A stretch of 64,000 bases of DNA, taken from positions 1,674,001 through 1,738,000 of the forward strand of contig NZ_FOYV01000001.1 of assembly GCF_900115175.1 (NCBI RefSeq), written 5' to 3'. How positions within the stretch are numbered: the stretch's first letter is position 1; each line of letters starts with the position of its first letter. Source of the stretch: Marinobacter gudaonensis. Lineage in GTDB: Bacteria > Pseudomonadota > Gammaproteobacteria > Pseudomonadales > Oleiphilaceae. Shown here in pieces: positions 9,705 to 24,188 of the stretch. Under the pieces are notes generated by a model. That model worked only from the letters and a program-made list of their open reading frames with translations. It was not told the DNA's origin and searched no databases. Made by a program: the position numbers and the translations under genes.

Positions 9705-11648
9705 TCAGTGCTCTCCGGCAGGCCGACCAACACCGGGGTGACGACCATCGTCAGACGCCTTGGGCTCCGGTGCCGACTCTGGCTCGTCCGCCTTGACGCC
9801 ACCGGTGGGTCCACTGTCACCCCAGCCTTTCGGCGGGCGGGGCACCCGGCCTTCCATGATGTCATCGATCTGGAAGCGGTCGATCGTTTCGTACTTCATC
9901 AGGGCGTCGGCCATCAGATCGAGCTTGTCGCGGTTGTCGATCAGCAGTTGCTTGGCCTTCTCGTAGCAGCTGTCGATGATGTTCCGTACTTCTTCGTCAA
10001 TCCGCTGGGCGGTTTCCGGAGAGTAGACAGTCTGGGACTGACCGGCGGACCGGCCCAGGAACGGTTCTTCGCTGTCAGTATCGTACTGCAGCGGGCCCAG
10101 CTTCTCGGACAGACCCCAACGGGTGACCATGTTGCGGGCCAGACTGGTGGCGCGCTCGATGTCATTGGAGGCGCCGGTGGTGACACCGTCAAACCCGAGC
10201 GTCAGCTCCTCGGCAATGCGGCCGCCAAACAGGCTGCAGATGGAGCTGATCAGGTAGCGCTTGCTGTGGCTGTACTTGTCCTCTTCGGGGAGGAACATGG
10301 TAACGCCCAGGGCGCGGCCACGGGGAATGATGCTTACCTTGTAGACCGGGTCGTGCTCGGGCATCAGGCGCCCGACAATGGCGTGACCGGACTCATGGTA
10401 GGCGGTATTGCGCTTCTCTTTCTCGCTCATCACCATGGACTTGCGCTCGGCGCCCATCATGATCTTGTCTTTGGCGAGCTCGAACTCTTCCATGGACACC
10501 AGGCGCTGGTTGCGACGCGCGGCAAACAGGGCCGCCTCGTTCACCAGATTGGCCAGATCGGCACCGGAGAAGCCGGGCGTGCCACGGGCAATCAGGGCCG
10601 GCTCAACGCCATCGGCCAGGGGCACTTTCTTCATGTGCACCTTCAGGATCTGCTCACGACCAATGATGTCCGGCAGACCAACCACCACCTGACGGTCGAA
10701 ACGGCCCGGGCGCAGCAGGGCCGGGTCGAGCACGTCGGGACGGTTGGTGGCGGCGATGACGATCACGCCCTCGTTGCCTTCAAAGCCGTCCATTTCAACC
10801 AGCAGCTGGTTAAGGGTCTGCTCGCGCTCGTCGTGACCACCGCCCATGCCGGCGCCACGATGGCGACCAACGGCGTCAATCTCGTCGATAAAGATGATGC
10901 AGGGGCTCTGCTTCTTGGCCTGCTCGAACATATCGCGGACCCGGGACGCGCCCACACCCACGAACATCTCCACGAAATCGGAACCGGAGATGGAGAAGAA
11001 CGGTACTTTCGCCTCGCCCGCGATGGCCTTGGCGAGCAAGGTCTTACCGGTACCCGGCTGGCCCACCATCAGGACGCCTTTCGGAATGCTGCCACCAAGC
11101 CGCTGGAACTTGCTGGGATCCCGGAGGAAGTCCACCAGTTCCTTCACGTCTTCCTTGGCCTCATCCACGCCGGCAACGTCGCCAAACGTGGTCTTGATCT
11201 GGTCCTCGCTCATCAGGCGCGCCTTGCTCTTGCCGAACGACATGGGGCCTTTTCCGCCACCGCCGCCCTGCATCTGGCGCATGAAGAACACGAACAACGC
11301 AATGATGATCAGGATCGGGAATGCAGCCACCAACAGCTGCGTCCACAGGCTCTGGCGCTCGGGCTCCTTGCCGATTACCTCGACATCGTTTGCCAGCAGA
11401 TCATCCATCAGCTTGTTGTCCGACACCTGCGGACGGATGGTCTGGAACTGGGAGCCGTCGCCACGGGTACCCTGAATCTGCAGGCCGTCGATGGTAACCT
11501 GACGGACCTGCCCCTGCTGGACCATCTCCACAAACTGGGAGTAGTTGACTTGTTGTCCCGTGGTGGTCGGAGAGAAATTCTGAAACACCATCAGGAGCAC
11601 GGCGGCTATCACTAGCCAGAGAACCAGATTTTTTGCCATATCGTTCAA
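9705..11648 (-). CDS. ftsH: ATP-dependent zinc metalloprotease FtsH
   Basis: Membrane-anchored AAA+ protease that degrades membrane proteins and regulators such as sigma-32 and LpxC. Its 647 residues contain two membrane segments (about 5-23 and 100-120), Walker A GQPGTGKT, Walker B IIFIDEID, the SRH arginines, and the zinc site HESGH. The C-terminus is a disordered Pro/Gly-rich tail. An alternative ATG lies three codons in (MAKNL). The normal upstream neighbour rlmE is missing here. Confidence 0.97.
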   Translation of the reverse strand: MNDMAKNLVLWLVIAAVLLMVFQNFSPTTTGQQVNYSQFVEMVQQGQVRQVTIDGLQIQGTRGDGSQFQTIRPQVSDNKLMDDLLANDVEVIGKEPERQSLWTQLLVAAFPILIIIALFVFFMRQMQGGGGGKGPMSFGKSKARLMSEDQIKTTFGDVAGVDEAKEDVKELVDFLRDPSKFQRLGGSIPKGVLMVGQPGTGKTLLAKAIAGEAKVPFFSISGSDFVEMFVGVGASRVRDMFEQAKKQSPCIIFIDEIDAVGRHRGAGMGGGHDEREQTLNQLLVEMDGFEGNEGVIVIAATNRPDVLDPALLRPGRFDRQVVVGLPDIIGREQILKVHMKKVPLADGVEPALIARGTPGFSGADLANLVNEAALFAARRNQRLVSMEEFELAKDKIMMGAERKSMVMSEKEKRNTAYHESGHAIVGRLMPEHDPVYKVSIIPRGRALGVTMFLPEEDKYSHSKRYLISSICSLFGGRIAEELTLGFDGVTTGASNDIERATSLARNMVTRWGLSEKLGPLQYDTDSEEPFLGRSAGQSQTVYSPETAQRIDEEVRNIIDSCYEKAKQLLIDNRDKLDLMADALMKYETIDRFQIDDIMEGRVPRPPKGWGDSGPTGGVKADEPESAPEPKASDDGRHPGVGRPAGEH

Positions 11649-12026
11649 GGATCATCACCTGTGAATTGAAGGGCGGACCTGTCACGGAACCCCTTTTCTG
11701 ACACCTTACACCAATTGTACGCCTGTCCACCAGAAACGGCCCATCCGTATCGGCCACAGACGCTGCAATCGGTGTAACGCATTCATAACTTCTATCTTGG
11801 GTGGTGCAATCGAAATTACAACACCCTGGCGGGTCGAGCCTCCAAACCATGGTCACTTGGACCGGCTACGACAAGTTTCGTTCCGGGCCCGTCAGGCATG
11901 ACCACGGTAGGTGTTAACGACCATTCGTGCCGCCACCTGATCTGGTACAATTCGTAAAAGTATACGCACAGGTCATCGCCTACGCCGCTGACCTTTTGTT
12001 AATGGCACTGATAAAGAGATTACATC
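11649..12026. other. 378-nt gene-free gap between ftsH and yhbY
   Basis: This gap must hold the divergent promoters of ftsH and yhbY. In E. coli and pseudomonads rlmE (ftsJ, about 620 nt) lies here, but no reading frame in this gap shows the RlmE SAM-binding motif DLGAAPGGWSQ. I see no other gene in it. Confidence 0.7.
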
Positions 12027-12338
12027 ATGAGTCTTTCACCGGAACAGCGCCGGGAATTCCGGGCCATTGCCCACAACCTCAAGCCAGTCATCATTGTTGG
12101 CGAAAAAGGCCTGTCCGAGGGGCTTCAGGAAGAGCTGGAGCGAGCCCTGAACGATCATGAACTGATCAAGATCAAGGTCGCCAGCCAGGATCGCGAAGCC
12201 CGTCAGGAAGCCATCCAGGCCCTGTGCGAGAGCTCAGGGGCGCAGCTTATCCAGACCATCGGCAAGATCGCCGTTATCCTGCGTCGCGCCAAGCAGCCAA
12301 ATCCGAAGCTGTCCAACCTGACACGTCATCAGCGCTGA
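12027..12338 (+). CDS. yhbY: YhbY-family (CRM domain) ribosome-associated RNA-binding protein
   Basis: A 103-residue single-CRM-domain protein thought to bind pre-50S particles. The domain covers about residues 2-97, with the signature VGEKGLSEGLQEELERALNDHELIKIKV and the conserved GxxG-type loop. A lysine/arginine-rich tail follows. It is divergent from ftsH, as in other gammaproteobacteria, and ends in a strong terminator shared with greA. Confidence 0.93.
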   Translation: MSLSPEQRREFRAIAHNLKPVIIVGEKGLSEGLQEELERALNDHELIKIKVASQDREARQEAIQALCESSGAQLIQTIGKIAVILRRAKQPNPKLSNLTRHQR

Positions 12339-12349
12339 GTTTCATCAAC

Positions 12350-12387
12350 AAAAAAGCCGGCCAGGTCTCCCCTGGCCGGCTTTTTTT
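12350..12387. terminator. bidirectional terminator between yhbY and greA
   Basis: A 10-bp stem GCCGGCCAGG/CCTGGCCGGC with a 5-nt loop, flanked by A6 and T7. It serves yhbY on the plus strand and greA on the minus strand. Confidence 0.92.
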
Positions 12388-12403
12388 GCGTCCGGGCTTT
12401 GGC

Positions 12404-12883
12404 TCAGACGTATTCCACTTCCTCGATCTCGTATTCCACCGTACCCGAAGGCACCCGGATAGCGACCACATCGCCCTCGCTCTTGCCAACCAGGGCCCGG
12501 GCGATCGGAGACGAAATGGACAGTTTGCCGGCTTTGATGTCAGCCTCATCCTCGCCGACGATCTGGTAGGTGACCTGCTCGTCGGTGTCCATGTTCAGCA
12601 GATGCACCGTGGTGCCAAAGATCACCTTGCCGGTGTTCTCCATGGTGGTCACGTCGATCACCTGGGCTGCGGAGAGCTTGCCCTCGATCTCCTGGATGCG
12701 CCCTTCGATAAAGCTCTGCTGCTCGCGAGCGGCGTGGTATTCGGCGTTCTCTTTCAGATCGCCGTGCTCACGGGCCTCGGCAATGGCCGCGATCACCCGC
12801 GGACGATCCTGTGATTTCAGCTTCTGAAGCTCCTCGCGCAGGCGGCTCTCGCCTGCCTTGGTCATGGGTACTCTGTCAGCCAT
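12404..12883 (-). CDS. greA: transcription elongation factor GreA
   Basis: Rescues backtracked RNA polymerase by stimulating transcript cleavage. The chosen ATG at 12883 gives 159 residues beginning [15 protein letters not shown], matching family length. The N-terminal coiled coil carries the acidic tip motif [21 protein letters not shown]; the C-terminal FKBP-like domain follows. It begins 4 nt after the carB stop, so it is probably co-transcribed with carAB. Confidence 0.96.
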   Translation of the reverse strand: MADRVPMTKAGESRLREELQKLKSQDRPRVIAAIAEAREHGDLKENAEYHAAREQQSFIEGRIQEIEGKLSAAQVIDVTTMENTGKVIFGTTVHLLNMDTDEQVTYQIVGEDEADIKAGKLSISSPIARALVGKSEGDVVAIRVPSGTVEYEIEEVEYV

Positions 12884-12887
12884 AGTG

Positions 12888-16106
<3,219 letters not shown>

Positions 16107-16186
16107 GTCTTGGTAAACCTGTCAGCAACTTTTGAATTCTGTCAGCGCAGCACGCGGCGCCCGTGAGTTATCCGTGGCGGTCAGTC

Positions 16187-17317
16187 TCAGGCCGCTCGCG
16201 CTTCCATCAGGCGGATGAACTCGTCGAACAGCGGGGCCACATCATGAGGGCCGGGGCTCGCTTCCGGGTGACCCTGGAAGCTGTAGGCCGGCTTGTCGGT
16301 CCGGCGAATGCCCTGCAGGGTACCGTCAAACAGGGACTTGTGGGTTGCCTCTACATTGGCCGGCAGTGTTGCCTCGTCCACGGCAAAACCATGGTTCTGG
16401 CTGGTGATCATGACCGTGCCTTTGGCAATGTCCTGCACCGGGTGGTTGGCGCCGTGGTGGCCGTGGCCCATTTTCATGGTCTTGGCGCCACTGGCCAGGG
16501 CCAGCAACTGGTGGCCGAGGCAGATACCGAACACCGGAATGTCGGTTTCCAGCACTTCCTTGATGGCCGTGATGGCGTAATCACAGGGCTCGGGATCGCC
16601 CGGGCCGTTGGAGAGGAACACCCCGTCCGGGTTCATGGCCAGTACCTCGGACGCGGGGGTCTGGGCCGGCACCACAGTGATGTCGCAGCCGCGGGAGGCA
16701 AGCATGCGAAGGATGTTGAACTTCACGCCGTAATCCCAGGCCACCACCTTGAACTTGCTCCCGGCCTGTTCGCCGTAGCCATTATCCAAGCTCCACTCGG
16801 TCTGACTCCAGGACCAGACTTTCTCGCAGGTCACTTCCTTGGCCAGATCCATGCCCTTGAGGCCCGGGAAGGCTTTGGCCAGTTCCAGCGCCCGCTCGGC
16901 GGTCGCGTTCTCGCCCGCAACGATGGCGCCGTTCTGGGAGCCCTTGTCGCGAAGAATCCGGGTCAGGCGGCGGGTGTCGATGTCGGCAATACCAACAATG
17001 TTGTTGCTTCGCAGGTACTCGTCCAGGCTACCCTTGCTGCGCCAGCTGCTGGCCAGCAGAGGCAGATCGCGGATGATCAGGCCGGCGGCCTGAATGCGGT
17101 CTGACTCGATGTCTTCTTCGTTCACACCGGTGTTGCCGATGTGCGGGTAGGTCAGGGTGACGATCTGGCGGGAGTAGGACGGATCGGTCAGGATTTCCTG
17201 GTAGCCGGTCATGGCGGTGTTGAACACCACTTCACCGCTGGTTTCTCCGTCAGCGCCGATGGCGCTGCCGTAGAACAGGCTTCCGTCTGCGAGTGCAAGG
17301 ATTGCTGGTGTGCTCAA
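16187..17317 (-). CDS. carA: carbamoyl-phosphate synthase small subunit
   Basis: Glutaminase subunit feeding ammonia to CarB. The preferred start is the TTG at 17317 (376 residues, [13 protein letters not shown] with initiator Met), because GAGG lies 9 nt upstream; an in-frame ATG five codons earlier (17332) has no ribosome-binding site. The class I amidotransferase domain has the nucleophile in [13 protein letters not shown] and the His/Glu pair in [10 protein letters not shown]. Downstream it leads into carB. Confidence 0.93.
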   Translation of the reverse strand: MSTPAILALADGSLFYGSAIGADGETSGEVVFNTAMTGYQEILTDPSYSRQIVTLTYPHIGNTGVNEEDIESDRIQAAGLIIRDLPLLASSWRSKGSLDEYLRSNNIVGIADIDTRRLTRILRDKGSQNGAIVAGENATAERALELAKAFPGLKGMDLAKEVTCEKVWSWSQTEWSLDNGYGEQAGSKFKVVAWDYGVKFNILRMLASRGCDITVVPAQTPASEVLAMNPDGVFLSNGPGDPEPCDYAITAIKEVLETDIPVFGICLGHQLLALASGAKTMKMGHGHHGANHPVQDIAKGTVMITSQNHGFAVDEATLPANVEATHKSLFDGTLQGIRRTDKPAYSFQGHPEASPGPHDVAPLFDEFIRLMEARAA

Positions 17318-17386
17318 GGCTTGTATCCTCATCGAGTGGCGTATCGGTTCGTCACGAACAGGAACGCAAGCGCAAATTCAGGTTGC

Positions 17387-17426
17387 AAAAAAGCGAGACG
17401 GAGTCTTAACTCGGTCCCGCTTTTTC
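17387..17426 (-). terminator. terminator after dapB, upstream of carA
   Basis: An imperfect long hairpin (GCGGGACCGAGT opposite ACTCCGTCTCGC on the minus strand) followed by T6. It separates dapB from carA, so carAB has its own promoter or depends on read-through. Confidence 0.7.
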
Positions 17427-17510
17427 AGAAACTTGGTGCAAAGGTACGCTTGGTGCAGTCAAACCGCCTTATTGTAAAAAATATGGCCGTTTGTGTCCAC
17501 GAGAAATGCC

Positions 17511-18323
<813 letters not shown>

Positions 18324-18335
18324 TTAATCGGCCGA

Positions 18336-19460
18336 TCAGAATTTCATTTCGTCGAAGAAGCTTTTCACGCCTTCAAACCAGGAGGTTTTCTTCGGAGCGT
18401 GATGGGTTCCGTTGCTGCCGTCCAGGGTTTTCTGGAATTCCTCCAGCAGTTCTTTCTGGCGCTTGGTCAGGTTCACCGGCGTCTCCACGATTACGCGGCA
18501 CAACAGATCGCCAGACGGACCGCCGCGAACCGGGCTCACGCCCTTGTTGCGCAGCCGGAACAGTTTGCCGGTCTGGGTTTCTGCCGGGATCTTCAGCTTC
18601 ACGCGGCCATCGAGGGTCGGCACTTCCAGCTCACCACCCAGGGTGGCGTCCACGATACTGATCGGCACTTCGCAGTAGAGGTTGCGACCGTCGCGGGTGA
18701 AGATGGAGTGCTCGCGCACGGCGATTTGCACGTACAGGTCACCAGGAGGTCCACCGTCGATGCCCATCTCACCCTCGCCGGAGAGCCGGATGCGGTCACC
18801 GGTATCCACGCCGGGCGGCACCTTGACCGACAGCGTTTTCTCTTCCTGAACCCGGCCCTGGCCGTGACAGGCCTTGCAGGGGTCCTTGATGATCTGGCCG
18901 GAGCCACGACAGGTGGGACAGGCCTGCTGAACTGTAAAGAAGCCCTGCTGCATGCGCACCTGGCCCATGCCCTTACAGGTACCGCAGGTTTCCGGGCGGG
19001 AGCCTTTCTCGGCGCCACTGCCCTCGCACACCTCACACTCGCGATGCCCCGGGATCTTGATCTGGACAGTCTTGCCCTTGACGGCTTCTTCCAGATCCAG
19101 CTCCAGGGTGTAGCGCAGGTCGGCGCCCCGGGTGTTACGGCCCCGGCCGCCGCCTCCGAAGATGTCGCCGAACACATCGCCAAAGATATCGGAGAAGCTG
19201 GCGCCGCCGCCTCCGAAGCCACCACCGGCCTGGCCGTCGACGCCGGCATGGCCGAACTGGTCGTAAGCGGCCCGCTTGGACTGGTCCGCGAGTACTTCGT
19301 AGGCTTCGCTGGCCTCCTTGAACTTGTTCTCGGCTTCTTTGTCCTCCGGGTTACGGTCGGGGTGATACTTCATGGCGAGCTTTCGATAGGCTCGCTTGAT
19401 TTCCTTTTCGTCCGCATCCCGGGAAATCCCGAGAATCTCGTAATAATCGCGCTTGGCCAT
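18336..19460 (-). CDS. dnaJ: co-chaperone DnaJ
   Basis: Hsp40 that stimulates the DnaK ATPase and delivers substrates. A J-domain with HPD (KYHPDRNP) occupies about residues 1-70, then a Gly/Phe-rich segment (about 75-110), four CxxCxGxG zinc repeats (about 140-205) and the C-terminal substrate domains. Length 374 is typical. It lies downstream of dnaK, after a terminator that would lower its expression relative to DnaK. Confidence 0.98.
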   Translation of the reverse strand: MAKRDYYEILGISRDADEKEIKRAYRKLAMKYHPDRNPEDKEAENKFKEASEAYEVLADQSKRAAYDQFGHAGVDGQAGGGFGGGGASFSDIFGDVFGDIFGGGGRGRNTRGADLRYTLELDLEEAVKGKTVQIKIPGHRECEVCEGSGAEKGSRPETCGTCKGMGQVRMQQGFFTVQQACPTCRGSGQIIKDPCKACHGQGRVQEEKTLSVKVPPGVDTGDRIRLSGEGEMGIDGGPPGDLYVQIAVREHSIFTRDGRNLYCEVPISIVDATLGGELEVPTLDGRVKLKIPAETQTGKLFRLRNKGVSPVRGGPSGDLLCRVIVETPVNLTKRQKELLEEFQKTLDGSNGTHHAPKKTSWFEGVKSFFDEMKF

Positions 19461-19487
19461 GCTTTAAAACCCTGTTTTTAAACGCGG

Positions 19488-19515
19488 AAAACGCGGGGGA
19501 TTCCCCCGCGTTTTT
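19488..19515 (-). terminator. terminator between dnaK and dnaJ
   Basis: A GC-rich hairpin AAACGCGGGGG/CCCCCGCGTTT with a 2-4 nt loop and flanking A and T runs. On the minus strand it ends most dnaK transcripts; partial read-through would give the usual DnaK excess over DnaJ. Confidence 0.8.
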
Positions 19516-19539
19516 CCAACTGCCTGATGTACTTCAGAT

Positions 19540-21465
19540 TTACCGCTTGTCGTCGTCTTTGACTTCTTCAAACTCGGCGTCGACGGCGTCGTCAGACTGC
19601 TGGCTCTGGGCGCCTTCCTGGCCGCCAGCCTGCTGTGCCTGCTCGGCCTGATCTGCGTACATTTTCTGGGCCAGCTCCGAGGATACCTCGGTCAGCTTCT
19701 GGGTCTTGGCTTCGATATCTTCCTTGTCGGAGCCTGCCAGCGCCTCTTCCAGCTCCTTGATAGAGGCTTCGATAGACTCCTTCTCACTGTCGCTGACCTT
19801 GTCGCCGGCGTCCTTCAGGGTCTTGCGCACGGCGTGCACCATGGCGTCGCCCTGGTTGCGGGCCTGCACCAGCTCCTCGAACTTGCGGTCTTCCTCGGCG
19901 TTCGCCTCGGCATCGCGCACCATCTTCTCGATCTCGTCATCGTTCAGGCCGGAAGAAGCCTTGATCACGATGGACTGCTCCTTGCCGGTCGCCTTGTCCT
20001 TGGCGGACACGTTCAGGATACCGTTGGCGTCAATGTCGAAGGTAACTTCGATCTGCGGTACACCGCGCGGCGCCGGCGGAATGTCGGCGAGGTCGAAACG
20101 ACCCAGGGACTTGTTCTGGTTCGCCTGTTTGCGCTCACCCTGAACCACGTGGATGGTCACGGCGGTCTGGTTGTCATCCGCTGTGGAGAAGGTCTGCGAC
20201 TTCTTGGTCGGAATCGTGGTGTTCTTCTCGATCAGCGGTGTTGCCACGCCGCCCATGGTTTCGATACCCAGGGTCAGCGGGGTTACGTCCAGCAGCAGAA
20301 CGTCCTTCACGTCGCCAGACAGAACCGCGGCCTGAATCGCAGCACCCATAGCCACGGCTTCATCCGGGTTCACGTCCTTGCGGGCTTCTTTGCCGAAGAA
20401 CTCTTTCACTTTTTCCTGAACCAGCGGCATGCGGGTCTGACCACCGACCAGGATCACCTCGTCGATTTCAGAGGCCTTCATGCCGGCATCCTGTAGAGCC
20501 ACTTTGCAGGGCTCGAGGCTGCGCTGGACCAGGTCTTCTACCAGGGATTCCAGCTTGGCACGGGTCAGCTTCACGTTCATGTGCTTCGGACCGGACGCGT
20601 CTGCGGTGATGTACGGCAGGTTCACGTCGGTCTGCTGGCTGCTGGACAGCTCGATCTTGGCCTTCTCGCCGGCTTCCTTCAGACGCTGCATCGCCAGGGA
20701 GTCGCCGCGCAGGTCGATGCCGCTGTCCTTCTTGAACTGGTCCGCCAGGTACTCGATGATCTTCAGGTCGAAGTCTTCACCACCGAGGAAGGTGTCACCG
20801 TTGGTGGCCAGAACCTCAAACTGGTGCTCGCCGTCTACATCGGCAATTTCGATGATGGACAGGTCGAAGGTACCACCGCCCAGGTCGTATACGGCCACGG
20901 TGCGGTCACCGCTCTTCTTATCCAGGCCATAGGCCAGGGCAGCGGCAGTCGGCTCGTTGATGATCCGCTTCACTTCCAGACCGGCAATCTTGCCGGCATC
21001 CTTGGTGGCCTGGCGCTGGCTGTCGTTGAAGTAGGCCGGCACCGTAATCACCGCTTCGGTCACTTTCTCGCCCAGGTAATCCTCGGCGGTTTTCTTCATT
21101 TTCTTCAGCACTTCGGCAGACACCTGCGGCGGCGCCATCTTCTGGCCTTTCACCTCAACCCAGGCATCGCCGTTGTCGGCCTTGGTGATCTTGTAGGGCA
21201 CCATCTTGATGTCCTTCTGGACCACGTCGTCTTCAAACCGACGGCCAATCAGACGCTTGATGGCGTACAGGGTGTTGTTCGGGTTGGTCACCGCCTGGCG
21301 CTTGGCAGACTGGCCAACCAGGGTTTCGCCATCGTCGGTGTACGCGATGATGGACGGGGTGGTGCGATCACCCTCGGCGTTCTCGATTACCTTTACCTTG
21401 TCGCCATCCATGATGGCCACACAGGAGTTGGTCGTTCCCAGGTCGATACCGATGATCTTGCTCAT
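19540..21465 (-). CDS. dnaK: molecular chaperone DnaK
   Basis: Hsp70 chaperone of 641 residues. The nucleotide-binding domain starts [16 protein letters not shown] and includes [17 protein letters not shown] and [11 protein letters not shown]; the linker [16 protein letters not shown] and the substrate-binding domain follow, then the lid and a Gln/Gly/Ala-rich tail ending EEVKDDDKR. It lies 90 nt downstream of grpE within the heat-shock operon. Confidence 0.98.
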   Translation of the reverse strand: MSKIIGIDLGTTNSCVAIMDGDKVKVIENAEGDRTTPSIIAYTDDGETLVGQSAKRQAVTNPNNTLYAIKRLIGRRFEDDVVQKDIKMVPYKITKADNGDAWVEVKGQKMAPPQVSAEVLKKMKKTAEDYLGEKVTEAVITVPAYFNDSQRQATKDAGKIAGLEVKRIINEPTAAALAYGLDKKSGDRTVAVYDLGGGTFDLSIIEIADVDGEHQFEVLATNGDTFLGGEDFDLKIIEYLADQFKKDSGIDLRGDSLAMQRLKEAGEKAKIELSSSQQTDVNLPYITADASGPKHMNVKLTRAKLESLVEDLVQRSLEPCKVALQDAGMKASEIDEVILVGGQTRMPLVQEKVKEFFGKEARKDVNPDEAVAMGAAIQAAVLSGDVKDVLLLDVTPLTLGIETMGGVATPLIEKNTTIPTKKSQTFSTADDNQTAVTIHVVQGERKQANQNKSLGRFDLADIPPAPRGVPQIEVTFDIDANGILNVSAKDKATGKEQSIVIKASSGLNDDEIEKMVRDAEANAEEDRKFEELVQARNQGDAMVHAVRKTLKDAGDKVSDSEKESIEASIKELEEALAGSDKEDIEAKTQKLTEVSSELAQKMYADQAEQAQQAGGQEGAQSQQSDDAVDAEFEEVKDDDKR

Positions 21466-21555
21466 TGAATCACTCCAATTCTTCTGAATGCTTTCATGGA
21501 GGCGCCGCCTCCGCTGTCGCTATTTACTGGCTATATTGGCGCTTTAATCGGCTTT

Positions 21556-22155
21556 TCAAGCCTGCTCATCAATTTTTGGCGCATCTTCCGCCTTCGCAAC
21601 CACCACCATGGCCGGCCGCACCACACGGCCGTTGAGCAGATACCCTTTCTGCACCACGGCTACCACACTGTTGGGCTCGGCATCGGGCGCCGGCACCATA
21701 GACATGGCCTCGTGCTGCTGCGGATCGAACGGCTCGCCGACCGGGTTGATCTGCTCAACATTGAATTTCTTCAGGCTGGACATGAACAGGTTCAGGGTCA
21801 TCTCCACGCCCTCACGGATGGAAGCCACCACTTCGCCGGCGTTTTCGTGGCCTTCGGTGCTCTCCACCGCTTTTTCCAGGCTGTCTGCCACCGGCAACAA
21901 TTCCTTAACGAACTTCTCCAGGGCAAACTTGTGGGCCTTCTCGACATCGATTTCCGCCCGTCGACGCACGTTCTGCATCTCGGCCTGAGCCCGCAGCATC
22001 TGCTCCTGGTATTCCTGAACCTGAGCCGCCAGGGCATCCGCTTCGGAGGTTTCGCCCTCGGAAGCCTCCTTCTCAGAGGCCTGCGCCTCATCTTTCGCGG
22101 CCTCAAGGGCTTCGCTCAGCTCTTCATGTTCGTTGCGATTCTCGTCAGTGCTCAT
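21556..22155 (-). CDS. grpE: nucleotide exchange factor GrpE
   Basis: Dimeric exchange factor for DnaK. The 199-residue protein has an acidic N-terminus (about 1-45), a long coiled coil (about 45-120) and the C-terminal beta domain with [20 protein letters not shown] and [21 protein letters not shown]. It is the first gene of grpE-dnaK-dnaJ and lies behind a sigma-32-type promoter. Confidence 0.97.
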   Translation of the reverse strand: MSTDENRNEHEELSEALEAAKDEAQASEKEASEGETSEADALAAQVQEYQEQMLRAQAEMQNVRRRAEIDVEKAHKFALEKFVKELLPVADSLEKAVESTEGHENAGEVVASIREGVEMTLNLFMSSLKKFNVEQINPVGEPFDPQQHEAMSMVPAPDAEPNSVVAVVQKGYLLNGRVVRPAMVVVAKAEDAPKIDEQA

Positions 22156-22250
22156 GACTACTCCTGCTTGCTCTCAAGCGGTTCGCACTAGGGCGACCGG
22201 CCAATCGTGTGTTCGGCCATTACAGGCCTGAAAAACGTCGTTGCGAACGG

Positions 22251-22277
22251 ATATGGGGCCCTGCTCTCAGGTTTCAA
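22251..22277 (-). promoter_or_regulatory. sigma-32 heat-shock promoter of grpE-dnaK-dnaJ
   Basis: On the minus strand TTGAAA (22277-22272), a 13-nt spacer and CCCCATAT (22258-22251) match the RpoH consensus closely. It lies about 95 nt upstream of the grpE ATG. Confidence 0.88.
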
Positions 22278-22338
22278 CCATCTGTTGCCTGCATTCCTGA
22301 AGAAAATACCCGGAAGGGATTTGCATACAGACAAAACC

Positions 22339-22373
22339 CTGTATATATTCACAGCAACTGTATACATCCACAG
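22339..22373 (+). promoter_or_regulatory. two tandem LexA (SOS) boxes upstream of recN
   Basis: CTGTATATATTCACAG (22339-22354) and CTGTATACATCCACAG (22358-22373) both have the CTG-N10-CAG form, with starts 19 bp apart. They end 38 nt before the recN ATG and probably overlap its promoter, giving tight SOS control. Confidence 0.93.
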
Positions 22374-22411
22374 TATTTTGCCGGACTCAGAAAAACGCGG
22401 AGGTTATCTGC

Positions 22412-24091
22412 ATGCTGACCCAACTAACGGTTTCCAATTACGCCATCGCCGAGCGGGTAGAACTTCAGTTTGGCAAGGGCATGACCGCACTGACCGGTGA
22501 AACCGGCGCCGGCAAATCAATCGTGCTGGATGCCCTGGGCCTGGCCATGGGCGGGCGTGCCGACGCAGGGGCGGTGCGCCACGGTGCCAAGCGTGCGGAC
22601 ATCACCGCCACCTTCGATGTATCCGCCATACCGGAAGCCGGCGACTGGCTGGCACAGCACGAACTGGACGACGAAGACGACTGTATCCTGCGCCGCGTGA
22701 TCAGCAAGGACGGTCGCTCCAGGGCCTACATCAATGGCCAGCCCTGCCCCCTGAACCACCTGAAGGAACTCGGCGGCCTGCTGATGGATATCCACAGCCA
22801 GCATCAGCACCAGTCTCTTCTGCGCAAGGATACCCATCGCAAACTGCTGGACGAATTTGCCGGAGTTGAAGGCCTGGCGGCGGACACCCGGGAGGCCTGG
22901 AAGCGCTGGCACCATATCCGTCAACGACTGAACGAACGGCAACAGAATGCGGACGAAGCCGAGGCCCGCCTGCAACTTCTGCGCTATCAGGTGGAGGAGC
23001 TGGACCGGCTGGCCCTGGAAGACGGCGAGCAGGAGCAACTGGAACAAGAGCAGGCCCAGCTCAGCCAGGCCGACACGGTTCTGCACAGCAGCCACCAGGC
23101 GGCCCTGCTGTGCACCGAAGATGAGAACAACGCAGCCGACCTGGTGCGCCAGGCACTGCATCATCTGGAGCAATTGCCGGTGGAAGTGCCGGCCCTGGCC
23201 GATACCATCCAGATGCTGAACGAGGCGCAGATTCAGATCACCGAAGCCGGTGACAACCTGCGCCACTTTGTAGAGGATTACGAGGCCGACCCTGCTCGCC
23301 TGGCGGAAGTTGAAGAACGCCTGAGCGCCATCTACCAGATGGCACGCAAGCACCGCATAACCCCCGAAGAACTGCCGGAACTGCATCAACGCCTGAGCGC
23401 TGAACTGGCGGAACTGGATGGCGGAGAAGGCAGCCTGGAGCAGCTGGAAGCGGAGCTGGACGAGCACCGTACGCGATTTGATGAGCTGGCTGGGCAGCTG
23501 TCCGAGGCTCGCGCCGGGGCTGCAGCCGAGCTGGACCAGCGCGTGGCCGCCGAGCTGGCGCAACTGAGCATGCCCAACATGCAGTTCATCACTCATCTGA
23601 ACCGCAGCAACGGCAACGAGCCCGCACCTCATGGTCTCGAAGACATCGAATTTCTGGTCAGCGCGAATCCGGGACATCCGGCCCGTCCGCTGGCCAAGGT
23701 CGCCTCCGGCGGCGAACTGTCACGGATCAGCCTGGCCATTCAGGTGGTGGTTGCCCAGACATCCACCACCCCCACACTGGTGTTCGATGAGGTGGATGTG
23801 GGTATCGGTGGCGGCACGGCGGAAGTGGTAGGTCGTTTGCTGCGAACCCTCGGAGGCAACGGTCAGGTACTGTGCGTGACTCATCTCCCGCAAGTGGCGG
23901 CCCAGTGCCATCAGCACCTGTTTGTGAGCAAGTTCACCGAGCGGGATGCCACCTTCTCCAAAATCGAAATCCTCGACGACCAGGGCAGGATCGGTGAAGT
24001 GGCAAGAATGCTGGGCGGCGTGGACATGACCGAACACACCATCGCCCACGCCCGGGAAATGTTTTCCAAGGGCCAGGCGACACACCACTGA
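22412..24091 (+). CDS. recN: DNA repair protein RecN
   Basis: SMC-like ATPase acting at double-strand breaks. Walker A GETGAGKS is near residue 30; long heptad-rich coiled coils fill about residues 150-370; the C-terminal head has the signature ASGGELSRISLAIQ and Walker B LVFDEVDVGIGGGTA. Length 559 is typical. The two LexA boxes immediately upstream fit its SOS induction. A strong terminator follows. Confidence 0.97.
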   Translation: MLTQLTVSNYAIAERVELQFGKGMTALTGETGAGKSIVLDALGLAMGGRADAGAVRHGAKRADITATFDVSAIPEAGDWLAQHELDDEDDCILRRVISKDGRSRAYINGQPCPLNHLKELGGLLMDIHSQHQHQSLLRKDTHRKLLDEFAGVEGLAADTREAWKRWHHIRQRLNERQQNADEAEARLQLLRYQVEELDRLALEDGEQEQLEQEQAQLSQADTVLHSSHQAALLCTEDENNAADLVRQALHHLEQLPVEVPALADTIQMLNEAQIQITEAGDNLRHFVEDYEADPARLAEVEERLSAIYQMARKHRITPEELPELHQRLSAELAELDGGEGSLEQLEAELDEHRTRFDELAGQLSEARAGAAAELDQRVAAELAQLSMPNMQFITHLNRSNGNEPAPHGLEDIEFLVSANPGHPARPLAKVASGGELSRISLAIQVVVAQTSTTPTLVFDEVDVGIGGGTAEVVGRLLRTLGGNGQVLCVTHLPQVAAQCHQHLFVSKFTERDATFSKIEILDDQGRIGEVARMLGGVDMTEHTIAHAREMFSKGQATHH

Positions 24092-24136
24092 GCATGAGAT
24101 AACCGGACTATTCCCCTCTCGATCCTGAGAGCTGTT

Positions 24137-24166
24137 GAGGCGGGCCTTGCACCCGCCTCTTTTTTT
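24137..24166 (+). terminator. recN terminator
   Basis: An 8-bp stem GAGGCGGG/CCCGCCTC with a 7-nt loop, followed by T7, 45 nt after the recN stop. Confidence 0.92.
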
Positions 24167-24188
24167 ACCGTCCAGGCTGGGAAGGGAA

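Noticed and set aside
8826..11615. Very long open frame (929 codons) on the plus strand opposite folP and ftsH
   Set aside because: It is a codon-bias shadow of two clear genes on the other strand; it has no ribosome-binding site, family motif or plausible composition. The same applies to long frames opposite infB (2653-4551), glmM (6787-9012), dnaJ (17493-19481) and pqqH (51755-53938).
11401..11856. Minus-strand frame covering the gap before ftsH, tested as a possible rlmE remnant
   Set aside because: It runs out of frame into ftsH and lacks every RlmE motif.
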